Assembly (NCBI GenBank): GCA_017387565.1
Contig: JAFOEY010000027.1
Location: 55,465 to 119,464 of the forward strand
Direction: 5' to 3'
DNA length: 64,000 nucleotides
From: Lachnospiraceae bacterium
Lineage (GTDB): Bacteria > Bacillota > Clostridia > Lachnospirales > Lachnospiraceae
In this document: one piece after another, positions 10,533-18,891 of the stretch
Position numbering within the stretch: position 1 is the first letter of the stretch
How the letters are laid out: each line of letters opens with the position of its first letter
Program-made: the position numbers and the translations under genes
The notes under the pieces: model-generated
Databases searched by the model: none
What the model was told of the DNA's origin: nothing
Seen by the model: the letters and a program-made list of their open reading frames with translations, nothing else

Positions 10533-10543
10533 ACATTTGTTCT
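10529..10543. promoter_or_regulatory. Candidate LexA/DinR (SOS) operator
   Basis: AGAACAAATGTTTGC on the minus strand resembles the Gram-positive SOS box (GAAC, 4 nt, GTTC) with one arm reading GTTT. It overlaps the -35 of the uvrB promoter, a position suited to repression. uvrBA is a typical LexA target in Firmicutes. Confidence 0.55.
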
Positions 10544-10577
10544 GTTTTTCTATCCTTTTAGATTTATATTTCCGTAC

Positions 10578-10810
10578 GCCAGTCGTCCTTACAAAAATAT
10601 ATATCTTTGCCGCTTCATACTTCGGTTTCTGGCATTTCTAAGCGGCATGCTCACAAAATATATATTAAATGCCCGGTTTCAAAACTCAGACTTCGTCTTC
10701 AGACAGTTGAAACCGGGCATTATTTTTGTTCGCTTATGCCGCTAAGAAATGCCAAGAAACCTCGCTAAATTCCGCAGGCAAAGATATATATTTTTGTAAG
10801 GACGACTGGC
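10578..10810. repeat. Family A repeat, complete 233-bp palindromic element
   Basis: The first 34 nt (starting GCCAGTCGTCCTTAC, ending ATCTTTGCC) are perfectly complementary to the last 34 nt. A second internal hairpin, TGCCCGGTTTCAA with TTGAAACCGGGCA, surrounds the centre, and intermediate segments (TTCTAAGCGGCATG with its partner near ATGCCGCTAAGAA) also pair. The core is shared with copies at 47.8 kb and 59.3 kb, but the outermost arm bases are specific to this copy. It lies between the GT14-like gene and the uvrB promoter; the remaining roughly 90 bp to the next gene holds nothing recognisable. Confidence 0.9.
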
Positions 10811-10903
10811 TATGTCCCCAAAATTGCGAATAATAAAAAGTGAGAAGCGACGCCAGAGAAAAAAGTCTGCAACTAAGGTCGAAAGCACCCTATATTCGCA
10901 TTT

Positions 10904-11797
10904 TCATGCATCCCACAATTCATTCCGAATCCGCTCTTTCAACTTTGCAGATTCTTTTCCGTGGAATTTTCTGGCAAATATGCAGTTACTCTTTGCTAAC
11001 TCTTCAAAATCAGAGTCATCCAGATACACCGGACTGCCACCATCTCCCCGCTCCCAGTTCATAAAACGCAATTCTCTGTCAACGATGTGGCTTTTCCATT
11101 TGCCATCACAGAATTTCTCATTTAAAAGTAAAGTATGGAAGAAAAATTCCTCCGGTAACTGGCACCGGTATAAATCCTTTTCATATTCCGGATGACTTAT
11201 CAGGTAAGTAAGAATATCCTTTGCCGCCGCAACCGGCATGGATATATAGACCAGACCTTTATAGATTTCATCAAACTCTCCCAGTCCTTTACGCTTTATT
11301 CCGATTATCTTTTGCAAAAAGACCGTGAAATCCTGAATTAGCCAGAGAATTTTATTTTTTACATTTTTATCCTGAAAAAAATTATAATAGTAATAGCGTT
11401 TTTTCACGGCTTCGTTAAAATCACGTTCCGCAATATAACTCAAATATATATGTTCATCCTCTATAAACTGCTCATGGATTTTTGAAGGCGGCATGAGCAA
11501 ATAATCTTCTCCGGTCAGCATATGGATGTAGGAAACCTCCGGATTCTCTACTGCTCTTTTCATCAAAGACAGCAGAGCCTTTACATGATTGTAACCACCC
11601 CATGCAATGTCAAATTCTTTATACGCCACACAGTTAGCAAGAGCATTGAGTTTTTCCAATTCCGGTTCAGAAAGCTGTGTGCTTTTTTTATCTACATGAA
11701 TATAGACATCATCTTCTTTACACAAAAAAGAGGCCAGTTCATACACTGCATCAAAATCCTTGTATGCAGTTAATAAATAGGCCTGTTTTTTGCTCAT
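10904..11797 (-). CDS. GT14-like (core-2/I-branching type) glycosyltransferase
   Basis: A 297-residue protein resembling the core-2/I-branching beta-1,6-N-acetylglucosaminyltransferase family (CAZy GT14). Seen in sequence: an N-terminal YLLTAYKDFDAVYELASFL strand-helix, YIHVDKKS, WGGYNHVKALLSLM and YIHMLTGEDYLL, the hallmark blocks of bacterial members. No signal peptide or membrane segment, so it probably acts on the cytoplasmic face on a nucleotide-sugar donor. The acceptor is unknown; bacterial homologues usually sit in capsule or surface-glycan loci, but here the gene is a singleton between a family A and a family B repeat, so context gives no substrate. A stand-alone surface-polysaccharide modification enzyme is inferred. 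Confidence 0.75.
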   Translation of the reverse strand: MSKKQAYLLTAYKDFDAVYELASFLCKEDDVYIHVDKKSTQLSEPELEKLNALANCVAYKEFDIAWGGYNHVKALLSLMKRAVENPEVSYIHMLTGEDYLLMPPSKIHEQFIEDEHIYLSYIAERDFNEAVKKRYYYYNFFQDKNVKNKILWLIQDFTVFLQKIIGIKRKGLGEFDEIYKGLVYISMPVAAAKDILTYLISHPEYEKDLYRCQLPEEFFFHTLLLNEKFCDGKWKSHIVDRELRFMNWERGDGGSPVYLDDSDFEELAKSNCIFARKFHGKESAKLKERIRNELWDA

Positions 11798-11845
11798 ATT
11801 ATACTCCGGTTTTAATATTTTTCTTATTATTTATATTTTTATATT

Positions 11846-11917
11846 GATGATGTTGGGGGCAAAAGGTATTTTGACCCCAATGATACCGGATTTCTTCGCT
11901 CTTCGAGCTCTCGAAAT
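11846..11917. repeat. Family B repeat, partial copy with compensatory hairpin
   Basis: Starts GATGATGTTGGGGGC and contains the TTGGGG...CCCCAA hairpin followed by GATACC and a second hairpin. The second hairpin reads GGATTTC...GAAATCC and GCTC...GAGC where other copies read GGATTGC...GCAATCC and GCAC...GTGC, so both sides of the stem changed together. Confidence 0.75.
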
Positions 11918-11962
11918 CCACGAACACCCCTTACTACCATAAAATGTCGCATTTACGCCATT

Positions 11963-13219
11963 TTACTGTATTTTTTCTTTCAAAATCTCTTTCGCACGGT
12001 CTAACTGATTATCCGTTCCATCTTCCAGATAAGCTTCCTTGTCTAATTCCAGTTCCTCATCCGGTTCAATACCAACGCCATGAATGTCATTTCCTTTGGG
12101 TGTATAGTAGTGACTGATAGTCAGTTTTAATGCCGAACCGTCTGATAATGAGAAAATCTTTTGTACAATACCTTTTCCAAAGGTTGTTGTTCCTAAAATC
12201 GTACCAACTCCATAGTCTTTTATGGAACCTGCCAGGATTTCGGATGCGCTGGCACTGTTACCATTGACTAACACAACAAGTGGAACCTCTATCTCATGTT
12301 TGCCGTCGCACTCGTATTCTTTACGATTGCCATCCCGGTCTTCGGTATAAACAATCAGACCTTTGGGCAAAATCTGATTGGCAATCTCAACAACGGTAGA
12401 AAGACTTCCTCCGGGATTGTCTCTAAGATCAATGACAAGTCCTTTCATGCCGTCACTTTGCGCCTGAGCCAGATAATCCTCAAACTGTCCGGAGGTTACT
12501 TCATCGAATTCTGCAATCTGGATATAAGCAATGCCGTCATCATCTATATTATATGCCACTGTGGGAGTTTCTATTTTACGTCTTTCCACTGTAAAATGCA
12601 GATAATCGAGCTCGCCTTCACGATAGATGGTAAGTTCTACATTGGTTTTTTCAGGTCCCTTGATGTACGTCACAATTTCACTGGTCTGAACCTTATACAT
12701 ATCCTTACCGTCTACTTCAACAATAATATCATCCGGTAACAGTCCAATTTCTTTAGCCGGAGAATTATCCATACATTTGGCGATTTTGCAATAATCCCTG
12801 TCTGTATCATAACCAATGTAAGCGCCTATTCCATAATATACTCCCTGGGTTGATTCTATGATATTCTCCAACTCCTCCGGAGAATAGTAAGTAGAATACG
12901 GATCTCCCAGTCCCTCTACCAGTCCATGGTAAAGACTGTTTTGAAGCTCTTCCTGTTCGGAATCGTTGAGATAATAAGTCTCAATACCTTCTTCCAATTT
13001 TTGTAATTTAGAAATTGTCGCCGCATTAATAACCGATTCCGAATCATCATAAGATATGGTTGTTTTTGACTGCTGTAAAATTATAAAATACGCAATCATT
13101 CCGGTTACCAACGCACCCAAAAGTACTCCCAGGGCAAAAATTACCAAACGTTTTGCCGGTTTCAATTTGTTATCTGTATTTTGTGGCTGTTGTAATTGAA
13201 CCTGTTCTTCCAAAATCAT
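11963..13219 (-). CDS. Carboxyl-terminal processing protease (S41 family)
   Basis: A 418-residue S41 peptidase. Order: cytoplasmic N-terminus, one membrane segment (about residues 24-46), helical linker, PDZ domain (about 125-200) and protease core. The catalytic dyad is visible as Ser324 in NSASASEILAG and Lys349 in TFGKGIVQ, the same 25-residue spacing as in CtpB. It would act outside the membrane, degrading or processing exported proteins. It directly follows the M23 peptidase gene (11-nt gap), so it may control the amount of that hydrolase, a role known for Ctp proteases elsewhere (inference). The ATG is only 2 nt from AGAAGG; a TTG two codons in (13213) has better spacing and may be the true start. 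Confidence 0.93.
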   Translation of the reverse strand: MILEEQVQLQQPQNTDNKLKPAKRLVIFALGVLLGALVTGMIAYFIILQQSKTTISYDDSESVINAATISKLQKLEEGIETYYLNDSEQEELQNSLYHGLVEGLGDPYSTYYSPEELENIIESTQGVYYGIGAYIGYDTDRDYCKIAKCMDNSPAKEIGLLPDDIIVEVDGKDMYKVQTSEIVTYIKGPEKTNVELTIYREGELDYLHFTVERRKIETPTVAYNIDDDGIAYIQIAEFDEVTSGQFEDYLAQAQSDGMKGLVIDLRDNPGGSLSTVVEIANQILPKGLIVYTEDRDGNRKEYECDGKHEIEVPLVVLVNGNSASASEILAGSIKDYGVGTILGTTTFGKGIVQKIFSLSDGSALKLTISHYYTPKGNDIHGVGIEPDEELELDKEAYLEDGTDNQLDRAKEILKEKIQ

Positions 13220-13230
13220 TACCTTCTAAC

Positions 13231-14535
13231 TTATAAATAACTCCATGGGCTTACATAGCTTCCATTCACACGAACAGAAAAATGTAAATGATTTCCCGTA
13301 GACCGGCCGGTTGTTCCAACCGCTGCAATCTTCTGACCTTTAGTCACCGTCTGCCCCGCTGAAACATATAAAGCAGATGCGTGCATATAGATCGTAATCA
13401 CGCCACCGCCATGATTAATCATAATGTAATTCCCCATGGTAGAGCTGTAAGCTGCTGCAATAACAGTACCACTTTGCGCTGCTAAAATGGGACTACCACC
13501 GGGCGCTGCAAAATCAATACCATTATGGAACTGTTTCACACCCAAAATCGGATGGATACGATTTCCGTAATCATCCGATACTCTGGTATAGGATGGTGCC
13601 GGCATACAGAAAGGTCCTGAGAAAACCTGTTGCGTCGTTACCGGTTTAGAAGAAGGCGCACTGTCAATATCATTATCAGACAAGCCCGATTCTTCCAATT
13701 CTTTTTGCAAAGCTTCTGCTTCTCTTTCAGCCTGCAAGATACTGGCTTCCAGAGCTGCGATAGTCGCATTCTGTGATGCAATCATGGCTTCATATTCTTT
13801 AATTGCATCTTCCTTCGTATCAATTTCCGATTCATATTTTTCTATTTCACCATTTTTCTGATTAATCAGGCTTGTCATCTGCTGTTCCTGTATTGCTGCC
13901 TGTTCCTGTGTTTCCATTAAAGAAACCTGCTCTGTTTCGAGTTTGTCTTTTAGATTAATAACCCGGTATTTTGTTTCCGTATATTCATCCAAAAGTTTTC
14001 TGTCATATGCAGATAATTCTTCAATATATTCAGCCTTATTCAGCATTTCAGTCAGATTTTGTGCACCAAACACCATGGAAATATAAGCAACATCACCCTT
14101 TTCATACATGAATTTGATACGTTGCTTCATCGAAGTATACTGCTCATCCTGATTAGACTCTGCCTCCCGTAATCGTTCTTTGGTTTTCTCAATCTGTGTT
14201 GTCTTTCTTTCAATATCCTCTTCTAATTCGGTCAATACTTCCTGAACGCCACTTAGCTTTGTATCCAGTTCTTCCACTGTTGCACTCAGTTCATCTTTCG
14301 CAATCTGCAGTTCTTTTTTTTCACTGTTCAATCCTGCTACCGTCTCCTCCATCATTCCAACTTTGGATTCGGAATCTTTCATTTCCTGTTTTTGCTCTTC
14401 TGCCTTATTTTTCTTTTCCTGAATTTCTTCTTTGTAGTCAGCCGCTGTTTTTTCAGTTGCAAGAACCTGTGCGGGTGTCATTATCAAAAGAACCGTACAA
14501 AGCAGTATACTCGACATTTTCCAAATATTTCTCAT
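13231..14535 (-). CDS. Coiled-coil M23 peptidoglycan hydrolase (EnvC/FtsEX-partner type)
   Basis: A 434-residue secreted murein hydrolase. Signal peptide (residues 1-26), long coiled coil (about 30-285) and C-terminal M23/LytM domain. The zinc ligands and active-site residues are visible: His337 and Asp341 in FHNGIDF, His385 in YMH, and His416/His418 in HLHF, so the domain should be catalytic, unlike some EnvC activators that have lost them. The gene lies 23 nt after ftsX. By analogy with FtsEX-PcsB/CwlO/EnvC, the coiled coil would dock on the FtsX extracellular loop and ATP hydrolysis by FtsE would release the peptidase during division or growth. Proline-poor linker with serine-rich stretch at about 290. 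Confidence 0.92.
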   Translation of the reverse strand: MRNIWKMSSILLCTVLLIMTPAQVLATEKTAADYKEEIQEKKNKAEEQKQEMKDSESKVGMMEETVAGLNSEKKELQIAKDELSATVEELDTKLSGVQEVLTELEEDIERKTTQIEKTKERLREAESNQDEQYTSMKQRIKFMYEKGDVAYISMVFGAQNLTEMLNKAEYIEELSAYDRKLLDEYTETKYRVINLKDKLETEQVSLMETQEQAAIQEQQMTSLINQKNGEIEKYESEIDTKEDAIKEYEAMIASQNATIAALEASILQAEREAEALQKELEESGLSDNDIDSAPSSKPVTTQQVFSGPFCMPAPSYTRVSDDYGNRIHPILGVKQFHNGIDFAAPGGSPILAAQSGTVIAAAYSSTMGNYIMINHGGGVITIYMHASALYVSAGQTVTKGQKIAAVGTTGRSTGNHLHFSVRVNGSYVSPWSYL

Positions 14536-14557
14536 GACTGTTTTTTCTCCTTAAAAA

Positions 14558-15454
14558 CTAAACACGTATGTGCTTTCTTACTGTTACAAAACTTCCGATA
14601 AAACCAATTCCCACACCAATTACAAGAGAAATCGGCAATAATACACGGAAAATTTCCTGCACGGTAAGGAAATTTAAAATTGAACTTAAAACCGTAAATT
14701 TATTGAGCACAAAACCAATTACATTGTTATAAATCAGATAAACAATTCCCAGGGGAACAAGCGAACCGATTAAACCAATTATCATACCTTCAATAACGAA
14801 AGGACATCTTACAAAGAAGTCAGTTGCTCCTATGTATTTCATAATATTGATTTCTTCTTTTCGGACAGAGATACCAATCGTAACTGTATTTCCAATCAAA
14901 AATACAGAAACGAAAAGCAGTAAAACAATGATACCAACTGTAACATATCCAACCAGACGGTTAATACCATCTAAAGTATTCGCTGTGATCTCAGATTGAT
15001 TTACCATACGAATTCCTTCTACACCTTCCAAATAGGAAACCAAACTCGCCTGCATGGAAACATCTTTGATATAAATCTCATAGTTGGCAGAATCTGCAAG
15101 CGGATTTTCCGTAAAACCATCTGCATATTCGCCCAGATATTCATCTTTAAAACTATTCCATGCTTCGTCTGCAGAAATAAAATTGATATGATCTACTTCG
15201 CTTCTCTGCTGAATTTCATTTCCAATTTGTGCAATCCGCTCTTCACTGATGCCCTCATCAAAAAATACTGTTACAGCGACGCCATCCTGTGCCGTCTTTA
15301 AAATATACTGAAAATTGGCGACAACCGAATAAAAAATACCAAACAAAAACAAACATGCACTAATTGTTGCAATAGATGCCAGGGAATACCATTTATTGCG
15401 TACTATATTTGTAAAACCTTGTTTTATCGTATAAAGTAATGTACTAAATCTCAT
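14558..15454 (-). CDS. ftsX: Cell division protein FtsX
   Basis: Membrane component of FtsEX. Four membrane segments: one after the amphipathic N-terminus (about residues 25-50 of the called protein), a large extracellular loop, then three near the C-terminus, with the typical SVRKEEINIMKYIGAT coupling-helix region. The reading frame opens at a GTG (15481), but the ATG at 15454 has AGAAAGAAGG 11 nt upstream and matches the usual FtsX beginning (MRFSTLLYTIKQG), giving 298 residues. It overlaps the end of ftsE by 11 nt, implying translational coupling. Confidence 0.95.
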   Translation of the reverse strand: MRFSTLLYTIKQGFTNIVRNKWYSLASIATISACLFLFGIFYSVVANFQYILKTAQDGVAVTVFFDEGISEERIAQIGNEIQQRSEVDHINFISADEAWNSFKDEYLGEYADGFTENPLADSANYEIYIKDVSMQASLVSYLEGVEGIRMVNQSEITANTLDGINRLVGYVTVGIIVLLLFVSVFLIGNTVTIGISVRKEEINIMKYIGATDFFVRCPFVIEGMIIGLIGSLVPLGIVYLIYNNVIGFVLNKFTVLSSILNFLTVQEIFRVLLPISLVIGVGIGFIGSFVTVRKHIRV

Positions 15455-16130
15455 CGATGTAAGAGCCTTCTTTCTGATCACTTACAACAACACCCTGACT
15501 CATTGTAATGACCCTTTTTTTCATAGCGTTTACAATTTCTCTATTATGTGTAACCACCAATACGGTTGTACCTTTTTCATTAATTTCTTCCAAAAGTTTC
15601 ATGATTTCCTGTGAATTCTTGGGATCCAGGTTACCGGTCGGCTCGTCTGCCAATAAAATCGGCGGTTCATTTACCAATGCTCTTGCAACGGCCACACGCT
15701 GCTGTTCCCCACCGGACAATTGTCTGGGTCTTGCTTTATACTTGCCAGCCAGTCCAACCACCGAAAGAATGGAAGGAACATTTTTACGTATCTGTTTATT
15801 TGGAATCTGTACAACTCTCTGGGCAAATGCAACATTTTCATATACATTTCGATCCATTAAAAGACGGAAATCCTGGAAAACAACCCCGATATTTCGACGA
15901 AACTTGGGGATTTGTCTATGTTTTAACTTGCCAACATTGGTTCCGTTTACCACAATGTTACCCGAAGTCGGCAATAATTCTCTCAGTAATAATTTGATCA
16001 ATGTAGATTTACCTGAGCCACTGTCTCCAACTATAAATACAAATTCTCCGGGCTCAATATGGATACTGACATCATTTAATGCCGGTGCTCCGGTCGAATA
16101 CGACTTACTCACATGATCCAATGTAATCAT
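15444..16130 (-). CDS. ftsE: Cell division ATP-binding protein FtsE
   Basis: A 228-residue ABC ATPase: Walker A GDSGSGKST (residues 35-43), the FtsE-typical VFQDFRLLMDRNVYENVAFA Q-loop region, signature LSGGEQQRVAVARA and Walker B ILLADEPTGNLDP. It powers conformational change in FtsX to control extracellular peptidoglycan hydrolysis. It is the first gene of ftsE-ftsX-M23-ctp. The 120-nt gap upstream, to the CdaR-like regulator gene, is AT-rich with no obvious strong terminator. Confidence 0.97.
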   Translation of the reverse strand: MITLDHVSKSYSTGAPALNDVSIHIEPGEFVFIVGDSGSGKSTLIKLLLRELLPTSGNIVVNGTNVGKLKHRQIPKFRRNIGVVFQDFRLLMDRNVYENVAFAQRVVQIPNKQIRKNVPSILSVVGLAGKYKARPRQLSGGEQQRVAVARALVNEPPILLADEPTGNLDPKNSQEIMKLLEEINEKGTTVLVVTHNREIVNAMKKRVITMSQGVVVSDQKEGSYIDEI

Positions 16131-16250
16131 TTTGTTTACCTGCTTTCTTTTGCTTTTTACTCTCTTTTCTTTAACTTTCTTTTAACAATTGTGTTTCTAA
16201 CAAATATACCGATTTTATCACAAATCCCATTTCTCACAATCCCGGTATCA

Positions 16251-17339
16251 TTAATAATTGAAACTTTCCATATATTTCATGTATTTTACTACCATCAATG
16301 CGATTTTAAAGGTAATAGCATCTTCAAACACCCTCAAATCAAGACCGGTACTCTTTTGAAGCTTATCCAAACGATATACCAGAGTATTTCGATGAATAAA
16401 CAACTGACGGGAAGTTTCTGAAACATTCAGACTATTTTCGAAAAATTTATGAATGGTTGTAATGGTTTCTTCGTCAAAATCATCCGGATTACGACCACCA
16501 AATATTTCATTAATGAACATTTTACAAAGCGGTATGGGAAGTTGATATATCAAACGCCCAATACCCAGTTCACTATATGCAATTACACAACGCTCTTCAA
16601 AGAAAATCTTTCCAACATCCATGGCCATCTTGGCTTCTTTGTAAGAACGGCTTACTTCTTTTAACTCATTTACTATATTACCATATGCAATATGCACTCT
16701 GGAAATGCCCTCTTTATCCAGATGATTTTTTATCATGGAAGCGGTCTTTTCAATATCATCTTTGGAATCTGTTCCTACAATTTCCTTTACAATTACCACA
16801 CTGTTTTCATCAACCGCCGTCACAAAATCTTTGCCATTAGCCGGAAAACATGCCCGAACAGCTTCATTAAGACCACTATCTTTTCCGTCAATCGGTTCTA
16901 CAATCATTGCCGTTCTTTTGGCTTCCATGGGAATATGTAACTTTTGGGATCTGCTGTAAATATCCACTAACAAAAGATTGTCCAAAAGCAGATTTTTAAT
17001 AAAGTTATCTTTATCAAACCGCTCTTTATAGGCAACCATTAATCCCTGCATTTGAAATGCTGCCATCTTCCCAACCAAATAAGAATTATCCCCCGAACCA
17101 ACTACCACCAGCACATATTCGGGTGACTGGTCATCATATATTTTGAAAAACAAATATTTTGAGAACTCCTGACTGTCAGCCGGGGATTTGACAAATTCCA
17201 CAACTTCCGTTCCATAATCAAAGCTCTCTCTGCTTGTCTGTGCGACTTCATTACCATCTGTATCTAAAACAATAAAATCAACACCGGAAATCCCCTTTAG
17301 TCCATCGATTGTATTTTGTAATATCTGATTTGAAATCAT
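16251..17339 (-). CDS. CdaR/PucR-family transcriptional regulator
   Basis: A 362-residue regulator. N-terminus: a putative sugar-diacid-recognition-like sensory domain (about 1-130; LDTDGNEVAQTS). Middle: a GGDEF-like/CdaR dimerisation region (about 140-260). C-terminus: PucR-type helix-turn-helix, NVSETSRQLFIHRNTLVYRL, at about 305-324. Proteins of this class respond to small metabolites such as sugar diacids, but the ligand here is unknown. It sits directly upstream of ftsE on the same strand and could be co-transcribed. RBS AGAGAGGG lies about 10 nt from the ATG. Regulatory class confident; specificity unknown. Confidence 0.85.
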   Translation of the reverse strand: MISNQILQNTIDGLKGISGVDFIVLDTDGNEVAQTSRESFDYGTEVVEFVKSPADSQEFSKYLFFKIYDDQSPEYVLVVVGSGDNSYLVGKMAAFQMQGLMVAYKERFDKDNFIKNLLLDNLLLVDIYSRSQKLHIPMEAKRTAMIVEPIDGKDSGLNEAVRACFPANGKDFVTAVDENSVVIVKEIVGTDSKDDIEKTASMIKNHLDKEGISRVHIAYGNIVNELKEVSRSYKEAKMAMDVGKIFFEERCVIAYSELGIGRLIYQLPIPLCKMFINEIFGGRNPDDFDEETITTIHKFFENSLNVSETSRQLFIHRNTLVYRLDKLQKSTGLDLRVFEDAITFKIALMVVKYMKYMESFNY

Positions 17340-17670
17340 AATCCATGCACCCTCTCTAATTCAACAGCATTACTTCCCCATATACCATATTGAATCATTA
17401 TGTAAACAATTTTAATACATTTTCACAAATAATGCCAGCATTTTTTGTGAATTTTTTGGCTTTTTTGTTTTTAAAGAAAAAACAGTCGATTATTTATGTA
17501 AATCTATTTTTACCCATATATTTGGTATAGGATACCCATATAATTTACATATCTTGTGATTTTTACTTTCATATGTACTATATTCCTGTGATATAAATAA
17601 AAATTGTGCACAAATCCAAATCGAAATTGTGCACAATTTTTTCTAAAAAAATCCTGTATTTAATGACAGA
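17340..17670. other. AT-rich intergenic region with regulator promoter area
   Basis: No gene. Minus-strand TTTACA, 16-nt spacer, TATATG about 40 nt before the regulator start is a moderate promoter candidate. The far end holds the terminator of the WecG-like gene. The middle is AT-rich and shows nothing else. Confidence 0.4.
17598..17646 (-). terminator. Terminator after WecG-like gene
   Basis: Two AATTGTGCACAA blocks, each itself palindromic, face each other 12 nt apart and on the minus strand are followed by TTTTTATTT. They form a strong hairpin about 25-70 nt past the stop codon. Confidence 0.7.
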
Positions 17671-18402
17671 TTATAGTTTTTCCTCCGAATCAATATTACA
17701 TGTCGAACTTTCTGGTATATGCTCCTGTTCTGCATTTTGAACATGATATCGGATTAATCTGGCCGAAAAAATCTTTTTTAAGATCTGTTTATGAATTTTA
17801 CGCAAAAATCCATTTTCCCTTTCCGACAAATCAACATCAGCCCGTACCATCATCCAGATTGCAACATTGAGTTTCATGTGATTTTCAGAAAGAAAACTCT
17901 CTCGTCCGGGCGATTCCAAATTGGAAATCAAGACATCTGCAAATGCCATATTAATTTCATTTACAACATAGTCATCGCCGTTTTCTGTAGAATCCAAAGA
18001 AAAAGAACCAATAATCCGGATATCTTCTTCATAGGATAATATTTCTTTTTTCAATTTTTCCAGTTTTGCCGAATTATCGCTCAGTAAATATACTGTTTTC
18101 TTTTGTCTCGCCAGCCTTTTGAAAAATTCTGTAACAAAAACATTATTCTCCACATCCCGGATCCGGTTATGAAAAGCAATGTCTCCGGCTCGTAATATTT
18201 CTACATCTGCCGGAACGGCCAAATCGATTTTTGTCATCCACTCTTTGATGGATTCATCTTCGTGCGCAACCAGCAGTCCTTTCATAGTAATGACTGCAAC
18301 TGTGCTGACTCTCCCATCTTTAAAAAAAGAATCCACCTTTTTCATCGATTCGCGAATGGTATAATCCGTCAACGGTATCCCCAAGACTTCTGTCTTTCGC
18401 AT
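17671..18402 (-). CDS. WecG/TagA/CpsF-family glycosyltransferase-like protein
   Basis: A 243-residue protein matching the WecG/TagA/CpsF family (CAZy GT26), enzymes that add N-acetylmannosamine(uronic acid) or similar sugars to lipid-linked intermediates in wall-polymer synthesis. Seen: VLGIPLTDYTIRESMKKV at the N-terminus, the KIDLAVPADVEILRAGD block (about residues 80-96), and VYLLSDNSAKLEKLKKEI. The canonical NG or TAN substrate motif is altered (AVITMKGLLVAHED), so activity may differ from TagA. The C-terminus has a basic, membrane-peripheral type region followed by a hydrophilic tail. It stands alone with no other wall-teichoic genes nearby. Family assignment good; substrate unknown. Confidence 0.75.
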   Translation of the reverse strand: MRKTEVLGIPLTDYTIRESMKKVDSFFKDGRVSTVAVITMKGLLVAHEDESIKEWMTKIDLAVPADVEILRAGDIAFHNRIRDVENNVFVTEFFKRLARQKKTVYLLSDNSAKLEKLKKEILSYEEDIRIIGSFSLDSTENGDDYVVNEINMAFADVLISNLESPGRESFLSENHMKLNVAIWMMVRADVDLSERENGFLRKIHKQILKKIFSARLIRYHVQNAEQEHIPESSTCNIDSEEKL

Positions 18403-18459
18403 AACATCACCTGTTCAAATAAGCCGTCACATTGTCATGTAGCTATCAAATCATTACCC

Positions 18460-18690
18460 TTAGCTCATCATGAAGCTTAATAATTTCTGAATATCTTCCG
18501 GTTCATATGCCAGCAATTCCAACTCTGCAATTGTTCCATCCGAAAAAATATTAGCCATGGAAACATACTGAGATAATTTAGACTTCAGATTCAGGCGGTC
18601 TCCTTCGCCGGTAACCAGCTCCACTTTTCCTTTGCAGCTGTCAATAACTTCAAAAAACTTGTCCACATCTGTAATATTCTGAACTTTCAT
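18460..18690 (-). CDS. Small HPr-fold-like protein without active-site histidine
   Basis: A 76-residue protein. A longer frame extends upstream to 18798, but GAGGT lies 7 nt before the ATG at 18690 and the upstream part looks non-coding. The pattern (helix, VELVTGEGDRLNLKSKLSQ, then a strand-helix with ELELLAYEPEDIQKLLSFM) parallels the HPr-like protein at 46.8 kb: DLVSGRYVIDAKSIMGI aligns with ELVTGEGDRLNLKSKLSQ. The HPr phosphohistidine segment (GIHARPA) is missing. This similarity is my own reading and is modest. It could be a regulatory HPr-like (Crh-like) protein or only an HPr-like fold. Confidence 0.6.
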   Translation of the reverse strand: MKVQNITDVDKFFEVIDSCKGKVELVTGEGDRLNLKSKLSQYVSMANIFSDGTIAELELLAYEPEDIQKLLSFMMS

Positions 18691-18891
18691 TTTGTCTACC
18701 TCACTTATTCTTTTATTTTGTATCACAGGAAACTGTAAAAATGATCTCTTTAAATATATTAAAATCAGGAAATCAGTCCACAGAAAACCTGCCTGCATTG
18801 ATTATAAAACAATTCTACCAAAAAGGAAACACTTTTCAGACTTTCCTTGTTTTTTGCCGACACTTTTACATGCATTTGCATGCTTCAGCTT

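Noticed and set aside
17598-17646. Paired TTGTGCACAA palindromes as a regulator binding site
   Set aside because: They lie right behind a stop codon and are followed by a T-run on that strand, so a terminator is the simpler reading.
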